NCBI RefSeq assembly: GCF_000402035.1
Contig: NC_021287.1
Span: 558,001 to 622,000 of the forward strand
Reading direction: 5' to 3'
Origin: Caballeronia insecticola
GTDB taxonomy: Bacteria; Pseudomonadota; Gammaproteobacteria; Burkholderiales; Burkholderiaceae
Length of the DNA stretch: 64,000 nucleotides
In this document: one piece after another, positions 46,255 through 56,757 of the stretch
Numbering within the stretch: the first letter of the stretch is position 1
Layout: every line of letters begins with the position of its first letter
Notes under the pieces: model-generated
What the model saw: the letters and a program-made list of their open reading frames with translations, nothing else
Database searches by the model: none
Told to the model about the DNA's origin: nothing
Program-made: the position numbers and the translations under genes

Positions 46255-47262
46255 TCAGGGCTGATGGCCGAGCGCAAAGGCATCGGCGAGAAGTTGATAG
46301 GACCGCGTACGTGCGGCGTAACTGCCGGCGACCGTCAACACGATCAGTTCGTCGGCGTTGAATCGTTCCTGCAGCGCGTGCATTTTTTCCGTCACCGTTT
46401 CCGGCGTGCCGATGATGCTGCGCGCCTTCTCATGCGCGATCACCGCGCGTTCGCGCTCGCCGTATTGCTGCGCGGCGCCCTGCGCGATGGACGGAACCGG
46501 CTGATTCAGGCCGTAAGCCATTTGCACGCGGCGCAGATCGACGGCTTTTTCGAGCGCCTGTGCTTCTTCGTCGGTATCGGCGCAAATCACGAACACCGCG
46601 GCGGCGAGATACGGCTTCGCTTCGTGACCCGCGACGAAGCGCTCGCGATACGCCTGCGCCACGCTGTCCCCGTACTGCGCGTTGATGAAATGCGCGAACG
46701 CGAAACGAATGCCGAGCTGCGCGGCGAGCAGGCCGCCGAAGTCGCTCGAGCCGAGCATCCACAGTTCGGGACGCGTATCGATGCTCGGCTGCAGCAGCAC
46801 GCCGCGGGCGAGTGAATCGTCGGGGAGCTTGCCGTCGAAGAGCGCGATCAGTTCGGCAACCTGTTGCGGAAAGATATCGCCGCGATTGTACGAACCCGCC
46901 GCGACCGCCTGCGCCGTGCGCATGTCGCCGCCGGGCGCGCGGCCGACGCCCAGATCGACGCGCTTCGGAAACAGCGCTTCGAGCATCAGAAACTGCTCGG
47001 CGACCTTGAACGGCGAGTAATACGGCAGCATCACGCCGCCTGAGCCGATCCGAATGCGCTTCGTCAGACTGCCGATGCGCGCAAGCATGACTTCCGGGCA
47101 CGGATTCGACACGCCGTACAGCCCGTGATGCTCCGCGCACCAGTAGCGCGTGTAGCCGAGATCGTCGGCGAGTTGCGCGAGATCGAGCGTCGCGGCAATG
47201 GCGTCGGCGGTCGTGTGGCCGTGAATGACGGGCGTCTGGTCGAGAACGGAGAGTCGGGTCAT
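46255..47262 (-). CDS. LLM-class flavin-dependent oxidoreductase
   Basis: 335-residue luciferase-like monooxygenase-fold protein, a TIM barrel using FMN or F420. It begins [17 protein letters not shown], and has [23 protein letters not shown] and [23 protein letters not shown], the hallmark LLM blocks, with [15 protein letters not shown] following. It resembles the E. coli YhbW-type proteins of unknown substrate. It is placed between coaBC (4-bp spacing) and dut (5-bp spacing), so it is co-transcribed with essential genes. Confidence 0.92.
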   Translation of the reverse strand: MTRLSVLDQTPVIHGHTTADAIAATLDLAQLADDLGYTRYWCAEHHGLYGVSNPCPEVMLARIGSLTKRIRIGSGGVMLPYYSPFKVAEQFLMLEALFPKRVDLGVGRAPGGDMRTAQAVAAGSYNRGDIFPQQVAELIALFDGKLPDDSLARGVLLQPSIDTRPELWMLGSSDFGGLLAAQLGIRFAFAHFINAQYGDSVAQAYRERFVAGHEAKPYLAAAVFVICADTDEEAQALEKAVDLRRVQMAYGLNQPVPSIAQGAAQQYGERERAVIAHEKARSIIGTPETVTEKMHALQERFNADELIVLTVAGSYAARTRSYQLLADAFALGHQP

Positions 47263-47266
47263 CGGG

Positions 47267-48478
47267 TCATGAGAGCAGCGGGCCGCCGGTCCTGGGCGCG
47301 CGTTTGGCGATTTCGCCGATCAGCGTGCGGGCGAGTTGTTGCTTGTCCGCGCGCGGCAGCGGCGTGATGCCGCTTGCTTCGAACAGGACGACTTCGTTGT
47401 CGTCGCGGCCGAACGTGAGCGGTCCGAGATTGCCGATCAAAAGCGGCACGTTCTTGCGCTTGCGCTTCTCTTCGCCGTGGACATCGAGATCGCCGCTTTC
47501 GGCCGCGAAGCCGACGCAGTACGGCGGATTCGGCAACCTGGCAACCGACGCCAGAATGTCCGGATTCTCGACGAAGGTAAAGCTCGGCAGCGCGCCGCCG
47601 CTCACCTTCTTGATCTTCTGCTCGCTGACGTGATCGACGCGCCAGTCGGCGACCGCTGCCACCGCGATGAAAATGTCCGCGTCGGGCGTCGCGTTCATGA
47701 CGGCGTCGTGCATCTGCTGCGCGGTCTGCACGTCTTCGCGAAACACGCCCCACGGCGTCGGCAGCGAAACCGGGCCAGCCACGAGATGCACGTCTGCGCC
47801 CGCTTGCGCCGCCGCGCGCGCGAGCGCGAAGCCCATCTTGCCCGACGACCGGTTGCTGATGCCGCGCACCGGATCGAGCGGCTCGAACGTCGGTCCTGCC
47901 GTGATGAGCACGCGCTGGCCACGCAGGTTCTTCGGCTGGAAGAAGGCGCAGATCGCTTCGAACGCGGCTTCCGGCTCGATCATGCGGCCGTCGCCGACTT
48001 CGCCGCACGCCTGCGAGCCCGAATCCGGCCCGAGCACTTCGACGCCGTCGCCGCGAAGCTGCGCGACATTGCGCTGCGTCGCCGGGTTCTGCCACATCTG
48101 GCGGTTCATCGCGGGCACGACGAGCAGCGGGCAATCGCGCGCGATGCACAGCGTCGAGAGCAGGTCGTCGCATATGCCGTGCGCGAGCTTGGCCAAGAAG
48201 TCGGTGGAGGCGGGCGCGATGACGATCGCATCTGCTTCGCGCGACAGATCGATGTGCGGCATGTTGTTCGGCATGCGCGCGTCCCATTGCGACGTGTACA
48301 CGGGACGCCCGGAGAGCGCCTGCATGGTAACGGGCGTGATGAACTGCGTGGCGGCTTCGGTCATCACGATCTGCACGGTCGCGCCGGCCTTGATGAGAAG
48401 ACGCGTGAGCTCGGCGATCTTGTAGCAGGCGATGCCGCCGCTTAAGCCCAGAACGAGGTGTTTGCCCGCGAGTTCCAA
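47267..48478 (-). CDS. coaBC: Bifunctional phosphopantothenoylcysteine decarboxylase / synthetase
   Basis: 403 residues. The N-terminal CoaC half (flavoprotein, decarboxylates PPC) has LVLGLSGGIACYK, the PHIDLSREADAIVIAPASTDFLAKLAHG segment with the active His, and PAMNRQMW. The C-terminal CoaB half (joins 4'-phosphopantothenate and cysteine with CTP) starts near RGQRVLITAGPTFEPLDPVR, with ISNRSSGKMG and AVADWRV. I chose a TTG at 48478 because GGAGG lies 5 nt upstream and the product then begins at LELAGKHLVLG, the usual family N-terminus. The ATG 23 codons upstream has no such support. Confidence 0.93.
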   Translation of the reverse strand: MELAGKHLVLGLSGGIACYKIAELTRLLIKAGATVQIVMTEAATQFITPVTMQALSGRPVYTSQWDARMPNNMPHIDLSREADAIVIAPASTDFLAKLAHGICDDLLSTLCIARDCPLLVVPAMNRQMWQNPATQRNVAQLRGDGVEVLGPDSGSQACGEVGDGRMIEPEAAFEAICAFFQPKNLRGQRVLITAGPTFEPLDPVRGISNRSSGKMGFALARAAAQAGADVHLVAGPVSLPTPWGVFREDVQTAQQMHDAVMNATPDADIFIAVAAVADWRVDHVSEQKIKKVSGGALPSFTFVENPDILASVARLPNPPYCVGFAAESGDLDVHGEEKRKRKNVPLLIGNLGPLTFGRDDNEVVLFEASGITPLPRADKQQLARTLIGEIAKRAPRTGGPLLS

Positions 48479-48557
48479 TTTGCCTCCGTCGGGAATGAAG
48501 TGCGCGGCTTCATCGACTGAAAACGATGAAGCCGCGCGTTGCATCATGGCGAGCGCG

Positions 48558-49064
48558 TCAGCGCGACCCGCGCACGCGCCGAAGTTCGTCGAAAATCAGC
48601 AGCGCGGCGCCGACGGTGATGGCGCTGTCGGCCAGATTGAACGCCGGCCAGTGCCATGCGTTCACATGAAAGTCCAGAAAGTCGATGACATGCCCGTACG
48701 CGAGCCGGTCGATCACGTTGCCGATCGCGCCGCCCATGATGAGCGCGAGCGCCGCGCAGAAAAGCCGCTGCGCCGCGTGCTTCTTGAGCAGATAGCAGAT
48801 CACCACCGCCGCGACGACGCCAAGCGCCGTGAACGCCCAGCGCTGCCAGCCGCCCGCCGCGGCGAGGAAGCTGAACGCCGCGCCGCGGTTATAGACGAGC
48901 AACAGGTTGAAGAAGGGCGTGAGCGCGTGCGGCTCGCCATAGGCGAAGGCCTTCTGCACGGCGATCTTCGTCAACTGGTCGAACAGGATCACGATCAGCG
49001 CCACGCCGAGCCACGGCGCGAGCGATCCACTGGTGGAAGTTTGTTTCGACATCGACTGAGCCAT
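48558..49064 (-). CDS. lspA: Lipoprotein signal peptidase
   Basis: 168-residue inner-membrane aspartyl protease (signal peptidase II) that cuts prolipoprotein signal peptides after lipidation. Four membrane segments. The catalytic Asp pair is in [14 protein letters not shown] and [22 protein letters not shown] is another family block. The start codon directly follows the ileS stop codon, so the two are coupled, as usual in proteobacteria. Confidence 0.96.
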   Translation of the reverse strand: MAQSMSKQTSTSGSLAPWLGVALIVILFDQLTKIAVQKAFAYGEPHALTPFFNLLLVYNRGAAFSFLAAAGGWQRWAFTALGVVAAVVICYLLKKHAAQRLFCAALALIMGGAIGNVIDRLAYGHVIDFLDFHVNAWHWPAFNLADSAITVGAALLIFDELRRVRGSR

Positions 49065-51896
49065 TTATGCTGCGCCTCGGGTTTCACCGGCGCCGAACAG
49101 GTTGGAGAAGCAGCGGCCGCACAAACCCGGATGATCCGCGTGCGAGCCGACGTCCGCACAATAGTGCCAGCAGCGCTCGCACTTCATGTAGCTCGATGCC
49201 GTCACGTCGACGCCTTCTTCCGCCTCGCTCGCCACCTTCTGCACTTGCGCCGACGATGTGATCAGCACGAAGCGCAAGGCGTCGCCGAGACTGGCGAGTG
49301 CGTTGTAACGCGCGCCGCTCGCACGCACGACGACTTCCGCCTGCAGCGACGAGCCGATCTGGTTCGCCGTGCGCGCCTCTTCCAGCGCCTTGGTCACGTC
49401 GCCGCGGGCGCTGCGAATGAGCGTCCACTTGTCGAGCAATTCGCCCGAATTCGCGATGTCCGGATAGCTCGCGAAGACTTCGGTGAAGATGGTCTCTTGA
49501 CCGGGCTTGAGCACCTTGTACGCTTCTTCCGCCGTGAACGACAGATACGGCGCGACGAGACGCAGCAAGCCGTGCGCGATATGAAACAGCGCGGTCTGCG
49601 CGCTGCGGCGCTCGCGCGAATCGGGCTTGGTCGTGTAGAGACGGTCCTTCAGCACGTCGAGATAGAAGCCGCCCAGGTCTTCCGAACAGAAGGTCGCGAT
49701 CTTCGCGACGACCGGGTGGAATTCGTATTTCTCGTAGTGCGAGAGCGCGTCGTCCTGCAGGTTGTGCGTGAGCGCGACCGCATAACGATCGATCTCGAGC
49801 CAGTCCTGAACCGGCAACGCGTTCTTGTCGAAATCGAAATCCGACAGATTCGCGAGCAGGAAGCGCAGCGTGTTGCGGATACGGCGATACGTCTCCGTCA
49901 CGCGCTTCAGGATTTCCTCGGAAATGGCGAGCTCGCCCGAATAATCGGTCGATGCGATCCACAGACGGATGATTTCCGCGCCCAGACGGTTCGCCACTTC
50001 GTGCGGGTCGATGCCGTTGCCGAGCGACTTCGACATCTTGCGGCCTTCGCCATCGACGGTGAAGCCGTGCGTGAGCAGCGCGTCGTAAGGCGGACGGCCA
50101 TCGAGCATCGACGCCGTGAGCAGCGACGAATGGAACCAGCCGCGATGCTGGTCCGAGCCTTCCAGATAGAGGTCGGCCGGGAACTGCAGCGAATCCTTGT
50201 GCGAGCCGCGCAGCACGTGCCAGTGCGTCGTGCCGGAATCGAACCAGACGTCGAGCGTGTCGCGGTTCTTCTCGTACATGTTGGCGTCGTCGCCGATCAG
50301 CTCGCGCGGATCGAGCTTCTGCCACGTTTCGATGCCGCCTTCCTCGACGCGCTTCGCCACTTCTTCCAGCAATTCGAGCGTGCGCGGATGCAGCTCGCCG
50401 GTTTCCTTGTGGACGAAGAACGCCATCGGCACGCCCCACTGGCGCTGACGCGAGAGCGTCCAGTCAGGACGATTCGCGATCATGCTGTACAGACGCTGCT
50501 TACCCCACGACGGATAGAACGCCGTATTCTCGACGCCTTCGAGCGCGGTTTCGCGCAGCGTCCGGCCGCCGTCTTTCGGTTTCACGTCCATGCCCGCGAA
50601 CCATTGCGACGTGGCGCGATAGATGATCGGCGTCTTGTGGCGCCAGCAGTGCATATAGCTGTGCGTGTATTTTTCGCTCTTCAAGAGCGAGCCCGCGCCC
50701 TCGAGCGCCTCGATGATCTGCGGATTGGCCTTCCAGATCGACAGCCCGCCGAACAGCGGCAACGATTCGATATAGCGGCCGTCGCCCATCACCGGATTGA
50801 TGATGTCCGAATCCGCCATGCCGTGCGCCTTGCACGACACGAAGTCTTCCACGCCATACGCCGGCGACGAATGCACGACGCCCGTGCCGCTTTCGGTCGT
50901 CACGTAGTCGCCGAGATAGACCGGCGCCGTGCGCTTGTAACCCGGATGCGCCGCCGCCAGCGGATGATGGAAGCGCAGATTGACGAGCTTCTCGCCGGGC
51001 GTAGTCGCGATCACGTCGCCCGGCAGGCCGTAGTTCTGCAGGCACGCTTCGACGCGTTCCTCCGCCAGGATCAGCAGCCCGCGCGGCGTATCGACGAGCG
51101 CGTAGACGATTTCCGGATGCACGTTCAGCGCCTGATTGGCGGGAATGGTCCAGGGCGTGGTCGTCCAGATGACGATGCCGCCTTCCGTCTTCGGCAGCGC
51201 GGGCAGGCCGAACGCCTGCGCGGTCTTTTCAGGTTCGGCGAACGCGAACATCACGTCGATGGTCGGATCGGTCTTGTCCTTGTACTCGACTTCCGCTTCG
51301 GCGAGCGCGGAGCCGCAGTCGAAACACCAGTTCACCGGCTTCAGGCCACGGAACACGTAGCCCTTTTCCATGATCTTGCCGAGCGCGCGAATCTCGCCCG
51401 CTTCGTTGGCGAAGTTCATGGTCTTGTACGGATTGTCCCAGTCGCCGAGCACGCCCAGACGGCGGAAGCCGACTTTCTGCTTCTCGATCTGCTCGCCCGC
51501 ATAGGCGCGCGCCTTCTGCATTACCTCGGCGGCGGGCAGCGACTTGCCGAACTGCTTCTCGATCTGGATTTCGATCGGCATGCCGTGGCAGTCCCAGCCC
51601 GGCACGTAGACGGCGTCGAAGCCCGCGAGATTGCGCGCCTTGACGATCATGTCCTTCAGGATCTTGTTGACGGCGTGTCCCAGATGGATGTCGCCGTTTG
51701 CATACGGCGGGCCGTCGTGCAGGATGAACTTCTTGCGCCCCTTCGAGGCGGCGCGGATCGTCTCGTAGACCTTGTTGTCCTGCCATTCCTTCACCCACGC
51801 GGGTTCGCGCTTGGGCAGATCGCCGCGCATCGGGAAGGGCGTGTCCAGCAGGTTGACGGGGTATTTCGAGGAGGCTTTCTCTTTCTTGTCGCTCAT
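49065..51896 (-). CDS. ileS: Isoleucyl-tRNA synthetase
   Basis: 943-residue class I aminoacyl-tRNA synthetase charging tRNA-Ile. HIGH motif as HLGH in [17 protein letters not shown] near residue 70; KMSKS motif in [14 protein letters not shown] near 610; a C-terminal zinc-finger type motif KCERCWHYC...CGRCFSNL. This is the type-1 bacterial IleRS (mupirocin-sensitive class, from memory). The start at 51896 ([13 protein letters not shown]) was chosen over a 35-codon extension without family sequence. Order ribF-ileS-lspA is conserved in proteobacteria. Confidence 0.97.
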   Translation of the reverse strand: MSDKKEKASSKYPVNLLDTPFPMRGDLPKREPAWVKEWQDNKVYETIRAASKGRKKFILHDGPPYANGDIHLGHAVNKILKDMIVKARNLAGFDAVYVPGWDCHGMPIEIQIEKQFGKSLPAAEVMQKARAYAGEQIEKQKVGFRRLGVLGDWDNPYKTMNFANEAGEIRALGKIMEKGYVFRGLKPVNWCFDCGSALAEAEVEYKDKTDPTIDVMFAFAEPEKTAQAFGLPALPKTEGGIVIWTTTPWTIPANQALNVHPEIVYALVDTPRGLLILAEERVEACLQNYGLPGDVIATTPGEKLVNLRFHHPLAAAHPGYKRTAPVYLGDYVTTESGTGVVHSSPAYGVEDFVSCKAHGMADSDIINPVMGDGRYIESLPLFGGLSIWKANPQIIEALEGAGSLLKSEKYTHSYMHCWRHKTPIIYRATSQWFAGMDVKPKDGGRTLRETALEGVENTAFYPSWGKQRLYSMIANRPDWTLSRQRQWGVPMAFFVHKETGELHPRTLELLEEVAKRVEEGGIETWQKLDPRELIGDDANMYEKNRDTLDVWFDSGTTHWHVLRGSHKDSLQFPADLYLEGSDQHRGWFHSSLLTASMLDGRPPYDALLTHGFTVDGEGRKMSKSLGNGIDPHEVANRLGAEIIRLWIASTDYSGELAISEEILKRVTETYRRIRNTLRFLLANLSDFDFDKNALPVQDWLEIDRYAVALTHNLQDDALSHYEKYEFHPVVAKIATFCSEDLGGFYLDVLKDRLYTTKPDSRERRSAQTALFHIAHGLLRLVAPYLSFTAEEAYKVLKPGQETIFTEVFASYPDIANSGELLDKWTLIRSARGDVTKALEEARTANQIGSSLQAEVVVRASGARYNALASLGDALRFVLITSSAQVQKVASEAEEGVDVTASSYMKCERCWHYCADVGSHADHPGLCGRCFSNLFGAGETRGAA

Positions 51897-51997
51897 GGGT
51901 GACTCAGTGAATTCGGTGAGACGGCGCGGGGCGCCATGCGCGCGGTGCGCGGTGATTCGAAGGCGGGGCAGCGGGCGGCGCAAGGTGCACCGCGCGC

Positions 51998-52993
51998 TCA
52001 CCTAATTCGATCGGTGGCCGAAATGGCGAAGCCCGTGGCGCGGCTGCCGGCATTGCTCGCCGGCGGCAGGCCGAAGTAGGCGCGCGCGTTGTCGACATCT
52101 TTCGCGATGGCCGCGCCCAGCGTTTCGAGGTCGACGTACTTTTCCTCGTCGCGCAGCTTCTTCAGGAATTCGATGCGCACGAGCTTGCCGTAAGCGTCGC
52201 CGTGCCAGTCGAGCACGAAGACTTCGAGCAGCACGCGCCCGGAATCGTCGACGGTCGGGCGCAGGCCCAGGCTCGCGACGGCGGGCAGCGGTTCGTCGGC
52301 GAGACCGTGCACGCGCACGACGAAAATGCCCGCGAGCGCCGGCCGCTTGTGCGCGATCGGCAGATTCAGCGTGGGAAAGCCCAGATCGCGGCCGAGCTTC
52401 GCGCCGTGCACGACGTGCCCGCTGATGATGTAGGGCCGCCCGAGCGCGACTTGCGCCGCTTCGAGATCGCCCGCGACGAGCGACGCCCGCACCGACGACG
52501 ACGAAATGCGCGTGCCGTTCGGATGCGCGACGGTGGCCATCTGCTCGACTTCGAAGCCGTAGCGCTCGCCTGCGGCCTTCAGCGATTCGAAATCGCCCGC
52601 GCGGCGCGCGCCGTAGCGGAAGTCGTCGCCGATCATGACCCAGCGCGCGTGCAGCCCGTTCACGATGATGTTCTCGACGAACGTATCCGGCGACTGGCTC
52701 GCGAAGGTCTGATTGAAATGCTCGACCACCACGCGGTCGACGCCGTTGGTGCGCAGCGCCTCGAGCTTGTCGCGCAGCATGGCGATACGCGGCGGCGCGC
52801 CGGCCGGATTGAAGAATTCGCGCGGATGCGGCTCGAAGGTCATCACGCAGACCGGCAGGCCGCGCGCGTCGGCGGCTGCCCGCACGCGCGCGAGCAGCGC
52901 CTGGTGACCGCGATGGACACCGTCGAAATTGCCGATGGTCAGTGCGCAGGGCGCCCGGCTCTCGGCATTGGGGAGGCCGCGAAAGACTCTCAC
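51998..52993 (-). CDS. ribF: Bifunctional riboflavin kinase / FAD synthetase
   Basis: 331 residues. The N-terminal FAD synthetase domain has [18 protein letters not shown] (HxGH) and the [11 protein letters not shown] block. The C-terminal flavokinase domain has [11 protein letters not shown] and, further on, the [18 protein letters not shown] segment. It makes FMN and then FAD from riboflavin. First gene of the leftward run. A TATAAT-like element is present just upstream (about 53041), without a good -35. No FMN riboswitch fold was noticed. Confidence 0.96.
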   Translation of the reverse strand: MRVFRGLPNAESRAPCALTIGNFDGVHRGHQALLARVRAAADARGLPVCVMTFEPHPREFFNPAGAPPRIAMLRDKLEALRTNGVDRVVVEHFNQTFASQSPDTFVENIIVNGLHARWVMIGDDFRYGARRAGDFESLKAAGERYGFEVEQMATVAHPNGTRISSSSVRASLVAGDLEAAQVALGRPYIISGHVVHGAKLGRDLGFPTLNLPIAHKRPALAGIFVVRVHGLADEPLPAVASLGLRPTVDDSGRVLLEVFVLDWHGDAYGKLVRIEFLKKLRDEEKYVDLETLGAAIAKDVDNARAYFGLPPASNAGSRATGFAISATDRIR

Positions 52994-53154
52994 GATAGGC
53001 GTTGGTCGGTGGGAGAGGGCTGATGCTGCAAAGCGTTAGATTATAAACGCTCGCCGTGATCGACGGGCGCGCGCGGCTGGAAGGGCGGCGCACGATGCCC
53101 GGCGCGCTGCTCTTTGGCACGATTTTCGCACCCGGCGAATGATAAAATCCGCGG

Positions 53155-53805
53155 ATGAAAAAAATCGTCATCCTGATCTCTGGACGAGGCAGCAACATGG
53201 AGGCCGTCGTGCGTGCATGCGCGCGCGAAGGCTGGCCGGCCCGAGTCCAGGCGGTCATTTCAAACCGGCCCGATGCCGCCGGGCTTGGCTTTGCGGCCGC
53301 AAACGGCATCGAAACCATCGTGGTGGATCATCGCAAATTCGAGAGCCGTGAGTCGTTCGACGCGGCGCTCGCCGTGGAGATCGACCGCTTCGCGCCCGAC
53401 CTCGTCGTACTGGCGGGCTTCATGCGCGTGCTGACCGACGCCTTCGTCGGGAAATATGCGGGGCGCATGCTCAACGTTCATCCGTCGCTGCTGCCGTGTT
53501 TTCCGGGCTTGCGCACGCATCAGCAGGCGCTTGACGCCGGTGTGCGCGTGCACGGCGCGAGCGTGCATTTCGTCACGCCGACGCTCGATCACGGGCCGAT
53601 CGTCGCGCAGGCCGCGGTGCCGGTCGTAGCCGGCGACGACGCCGCCGCGCTCGCCGCGCGCGTGCTCAAGGTCGAGCACGCGCTCTACCCGCGCGCGGTG
53701 CGCTGGTTTGTGGAAGGGCGTTTAACCATCGAGGGCGCGCGCGTCGCGCTCACGCCGTCTGAGCCGCAGTGGCTCTTTGCCGACATTGCCGGGGAGGGCG
53801 TATGA
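53155..53805 (+). CDS. purN: Phosphoribosylglycinamide formyltransferase
   Basis: 216-residue GAR transformylase of purine synthesis, using 10-formyl-THF. It begins KKIVILISGRGSNMEAV (phosphate loop). The catalytic segment LNVHPSLLPCFPGLRTHQQAL contains the Asn and His (N-x-H). The later Asp is in LDHGPIVAQAAVPV. Normal length. The ATG lies 7 nt after a TAAAAT -10-like box (53143-53148) without a ribosome site, so it may also be leaderless. It overlaps the next gene by 4 bp. Confidence 0.96.
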   Translation: MKKIVILISGRGSNMEAVVRACAREGWPARVQAVISNRPDAAGLGFAAANGIETIVVDHRKFESRESFDAALAVEIDRFAPDLVVLAGFMRVLTDAFVGKYAGRMLNVHPSLLPCFPGLRTHQQALDAGVRVHGASVHFVTPTLDHGPIVAQAAVPVVAGDDAAALAARVLKVEHALYPRAVRWFVEGRLTIEGARVALTPSEPQWLFADIAGEGV

Positions 53806-55136
53806 GGCTGCATGGATTTTTGATCGGACAAACCGAAACCCTTTTGGCGGACGTGCTGCGCTTCTCCGGCCCCGCCGATGCCGCGACGAGCCGCTTCTTC
53901 CGCGCGCATCCGAAGCTCGGTCACGGCGAGCGCGGCGTGATCGCGGAAGCGGTTTTCGCGGTGCTGCGCCGGAAAATGGAGTTTTCGCATCTCGCGGAGA
54001 GCGGCAGCGGCAGTCAGGCGCGGCGTCTCGCGCTGCTCGGCCTGATGCAGACCGCGGGCCTGAGCGCGCTGAAGCCGTTCGTTTCCGCCGACGAGTATCA
54101 GTGGCTCGCGCAGGTCTCGAAGATCGACCCGGCGAGCCTGCCGGTGCGCGTGCGCACGAATCTGCCGCAATGGATCTACGACGCGCTCGGCAAGCGTTTC
54201 GATCCCGAAGAACTCGCGCAACTCGCCGCGGCGCTGAACTATCCGGCGCCGCTCGATCTGCGCTCGAATCCGATCAAGGCGAGCCGCGAAGCCGTGGTGA
54301 AGGCGCTCTCGGAGGCCGGCATCGACGCGGGCGAAATGCCGTACGCGCCGTTCGGCGTGCGTGTCGACGGCAAGCCCGCGCTGACGCGCCTCGCGCCGTT
54401 CCAGGAAGGCTGGATCGAAGTGCAGGACGAGGGCAGCCAGTTGCTGTGCTCGCTGATGGCGCCGCGCCGTGGCGAGATGATCGTCGACTTTTGTGCGGGC
54501 GCGGGCGGCAAGACGCTCGCTCTCGGAGCGATGATGCGCTCGACCGGCCGTCTCTACGCGTTCGATGTCTCCGACCGGCGGCTCGCGAAACTGAAGCCGC
54601 GGCTCGCGCGCAGCGGCCTGTCGAACGTGAATCCGGTGCTGATCGACAGCGAACACGACGCCAAGATCAAGCGCCTCGCGGGCAAGATCGACCGCGTGCT
54701 CGTCGATGCCCCGTGCTCCGGTTTGGGCACGTTGCGCCGCAATCCCGACCTCAAGTGGCGCCAGTCGCCCGCTTCCGTCGCGGAACTGACGCCCAAGCAG
54801 TTGTCGATCCTCACGAGCGCCGCGCGGCTGGTCAAGATCGGCGGGCGGCTCGTCTACGCGACGTGCTCCATGCTCGACGCGGAAAACGAGGGCGTCGTCG
54901 CGCAGTTTCTGGAGACGCATCCGAATTTCCGCGTCGTGCCCGCGCGCGATGTGCTCGCGGAACAGCGCATCGATCTGGACACGGGCGAATTTCTGTCGAT
55001 GTGGCCGCACAAGCACGGCACCGACGGCTTCTTCGCGGCGGTGCTCGAACGCATGCCGGATGCAGCGAAAGCGCCGAAGTCCGCCGAAACCTCCGAGGCG
55101 ACGGACGCGCCCGCGGCACCCGAAGCGTCCGAGTAA
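53802..55136 (+). CDS. RsmB/NOP-family RNA m5C methyltransferase
   Basis: 444 residues. The N-terminal ~140 residues form a helical NusB-like RNA-binding part. The Rossmann SAM domain contains motif I VDFCAGAGGKTLAL near residue 230, the PCS motif VDAPCSGLGT near 300 and the second catalytic cysteine in YATCSMLDAENEG near 345. The two-cysteine arrangement is that of rRNA m5C967/NSUN-type enzymes. The exact nucleotide is not decided; E. coli-type RsmB is a close fold relative but the N-terminal part differs. Start at 53802 overlaps the purN stop. Confidence 0.9.
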   Translation: MRLHGFLIGQTETLLADVLRFSGPADAATSRFFRAHPKLGHGERGVIAEAVFAVLRRKMEFSHLAESGSGSQARRLALLGLMQTAGLSALKPFVSADEYQWLAQVSKIDPASLPVRVRTNLPQWIYDALGKRFDPEELAQLAAALNYPAPLDLRSNPIKASREAVVKALSEAGIDAGEMPYAPFGVRVDGKPALTRLAPFQEGWIEVQDEGSQLLCSLMAPRRGEMIVDFCAGAGGKTLALGAMMRSTGRLYAFDVSDRRLAKLKPRLARSGLSNVNPVLIDSEHDAKIKRLAGKIDRVLVDAPCSGLGTLRRNPDLKWRQSPASVAELTPKQLSILTSAARLVKIGGRLVYATCSMLDAENEGVVAQFLETHPNFRVVPARDVLAEQRIDLDTGEFLSMWPHKHGTDGFFAAVLERMPDAAKAPKSAETSEATDAPAAPEASE

Positions 55137-55151
55137 AAGCGCCACGCGAGC

Positions 55152-56516
55152 ATGCAGAACGGCTTCCTGACAGATCTCTCCGCGCGGCTGTTTCGCGACT
55201 TCGGCGAGCCGGAAGCGATCTGGCAGATTGCCGTGCTGATCGGCATGCTCGCGGTGGCCTGGTGGTGCGCGCGTCTCTTGCGCAAGAAGCTGGACGCGCG
55301 CCGCCAGTCGCGCTTCGAAGCCGTGCGCTTCGGTGCGGAAAGCCTCAACAAGGCGCTCTTTCCGCTGCTCGGCGCGTTGTTCGTGTCCGTCGCGCAAGTG
55401 GCGCTCGCGCCCGTCATCCACACGGCGCTGTTGCGGCTGGCGCTGGTGCCGCTATGCGGCATCGCCGTGATCTACACGATGTTCTACGTCGCGCGGCGCG
55501 TGTTCAGCCGCGGCGAGGCGGAGCACGAGGCGAACGCGCTGCTGTATCTGTTCGAAAAGCTGGTGACGGCGATCGTCTGGGGCGCAATGGTGCTGACCGT
55601 CATGGGTATCCAGGACGATTTCGTGCACTGGATGGCGAGCGTGCGCTTCAACTTCGCCAACGCGCACATGACGCTGCTGTCCCTCGCGTCGGGGCTGCTG
55701 TGGGTGTGCGTCACGCTGATCGTCGCGATGTGGGCGGGCGCATTGCTCGACGACCGTCTGATGCGCGCCCGTTCGCTCGACGGCAATCTCAAGGTGGTGC
55801 TCGCGCGCGTCGGCCGGGCTTTGATGATTCTCGCCGCGATTCTCGTGAGCCTGTCGATTGTGGGCATCGACATCACGGTGCTCGGCGTGTTTGGCGGTGC
55901 GCTCGGCGTCGGGCTGGGCTTCGGCCTGCAGAAAATCGCGAGCAATTACGTATCGGGCTTCATCATTCTGCTGGACCGTTCCTTGCGGCTAGGAGACATG
56001 ATCAGCGTGAGCGGCAGTCAGGGCACGGTCACACAGATTCGCACGCGCTATACGGTGGTGCGCGGACTGGACGGCATCGAAACGCTGATCCCGAACGAAA
56101 AGCTGATCACCGATGTGGTGCAGAATCATTCGTCTTTTTTGACGCGCGGCAACGCGAAGATCGCGGTTCAAGTGAGCTACCGCTGCGACGTCGAACGCGC
56201 GATGCAGTTACTGGTGGACGCCACACAGGGCGTCGAGCGCGTGCTGCAGGATCCGGCGCCCGCCGCGCTGCTCGCCAACTTCGGCGCGGACGGCATCAAT
56301 CTGGAACTGAGCTTCTGGATCGAGGAGGCCGCGAAAGGCACCGGCGGCGTAAAGTCGCATGTAAATCGCGCGGTTTGGCGGTTATTCTCTGAGAACGGCA
56401 TTGAAATTCCCTACGCGCAGCGCGAGATAAGGATTATCGATGGCGTTGTGCGCACGGACGCCGATTCGGTACGAAATGCCGAAAACCGAAACGAAGGCGC
56501 CGCACCGGTAGCCTGA
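55152..56516 (+). CDS. Mechanosensitive channel, MscS family
   Basis: 454 residues. Four to five membrane segments lie in the N-terminal part (to about residue 240). The pore helix and upper beta domain then appear as ITVLGVFGGALGVGLGFGLQKIASNYVSGFIILLDRSLRLGD, the diagnostic TM3 and beta region of MscS. The C-terminal vestibule runs on to residue 430. It opens on membrane tension to release solutes. Only 15 bp from the methyltransferase gene, so probably co-transcribed. Confidence 0.94.
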   Translation: MQNGFLTDLSARLFRDFGEPEAIWQIAVLIGMLAVAWWCARLLRKKLDARRQSRFEAVRFGAESLNKALFPLLGALFVSVAQVALAPVIHTALLRLALVPLCGIAVIYTMFYVARRVFSRGEAEHEANALLYLFEKLVTAIVWGAMVLTVMGIQDDFVHWMASVRFNFANAHMTLLSLASGLLWVCVTLIVAMWAGALLDDRLMRARSLDGNLKVVLARVGRALMILAAILVSLSIVGIDITVLGVFGGALGVGLGFGLQKIASNYVSGFIILLDRSLRLGDMISVSGSQGTVTQIRTRYTVVRGLDGIETLIPNEKLITDVVQNHSSFLTRGNAKIAVQVSYRCDVERAMQLLVDATQGVERVLQDPAPAALLANFGADGINLELSFWIEEAAKGTGGVKSHVNRAVWRLFSENGIEIPYAQREIRIIDGVVRTDADSVRNAENRNEGAAPVA

Positions 56517-56757
56517 CCGCCAGATAAGCGGTTCGAATGCCGGATTTGAGCCCGGAACTAATACCATTTCGAGGCGTAGGATTCACCTCGTTTAGGTAAG
56601 ATTCAAAAAATTTCACCTTTAGGACAAAGACTTGGAACGCATGCAGTAGAATGCGATCGAACTTGCGCACATTCCTTTCATGTGCCCGACAAGTTGTCCG
56701 ATGTCGTTTTTGACCGGCCATTTTTCCCGAATTTCACAGCTATATAGGTAAATCGCC

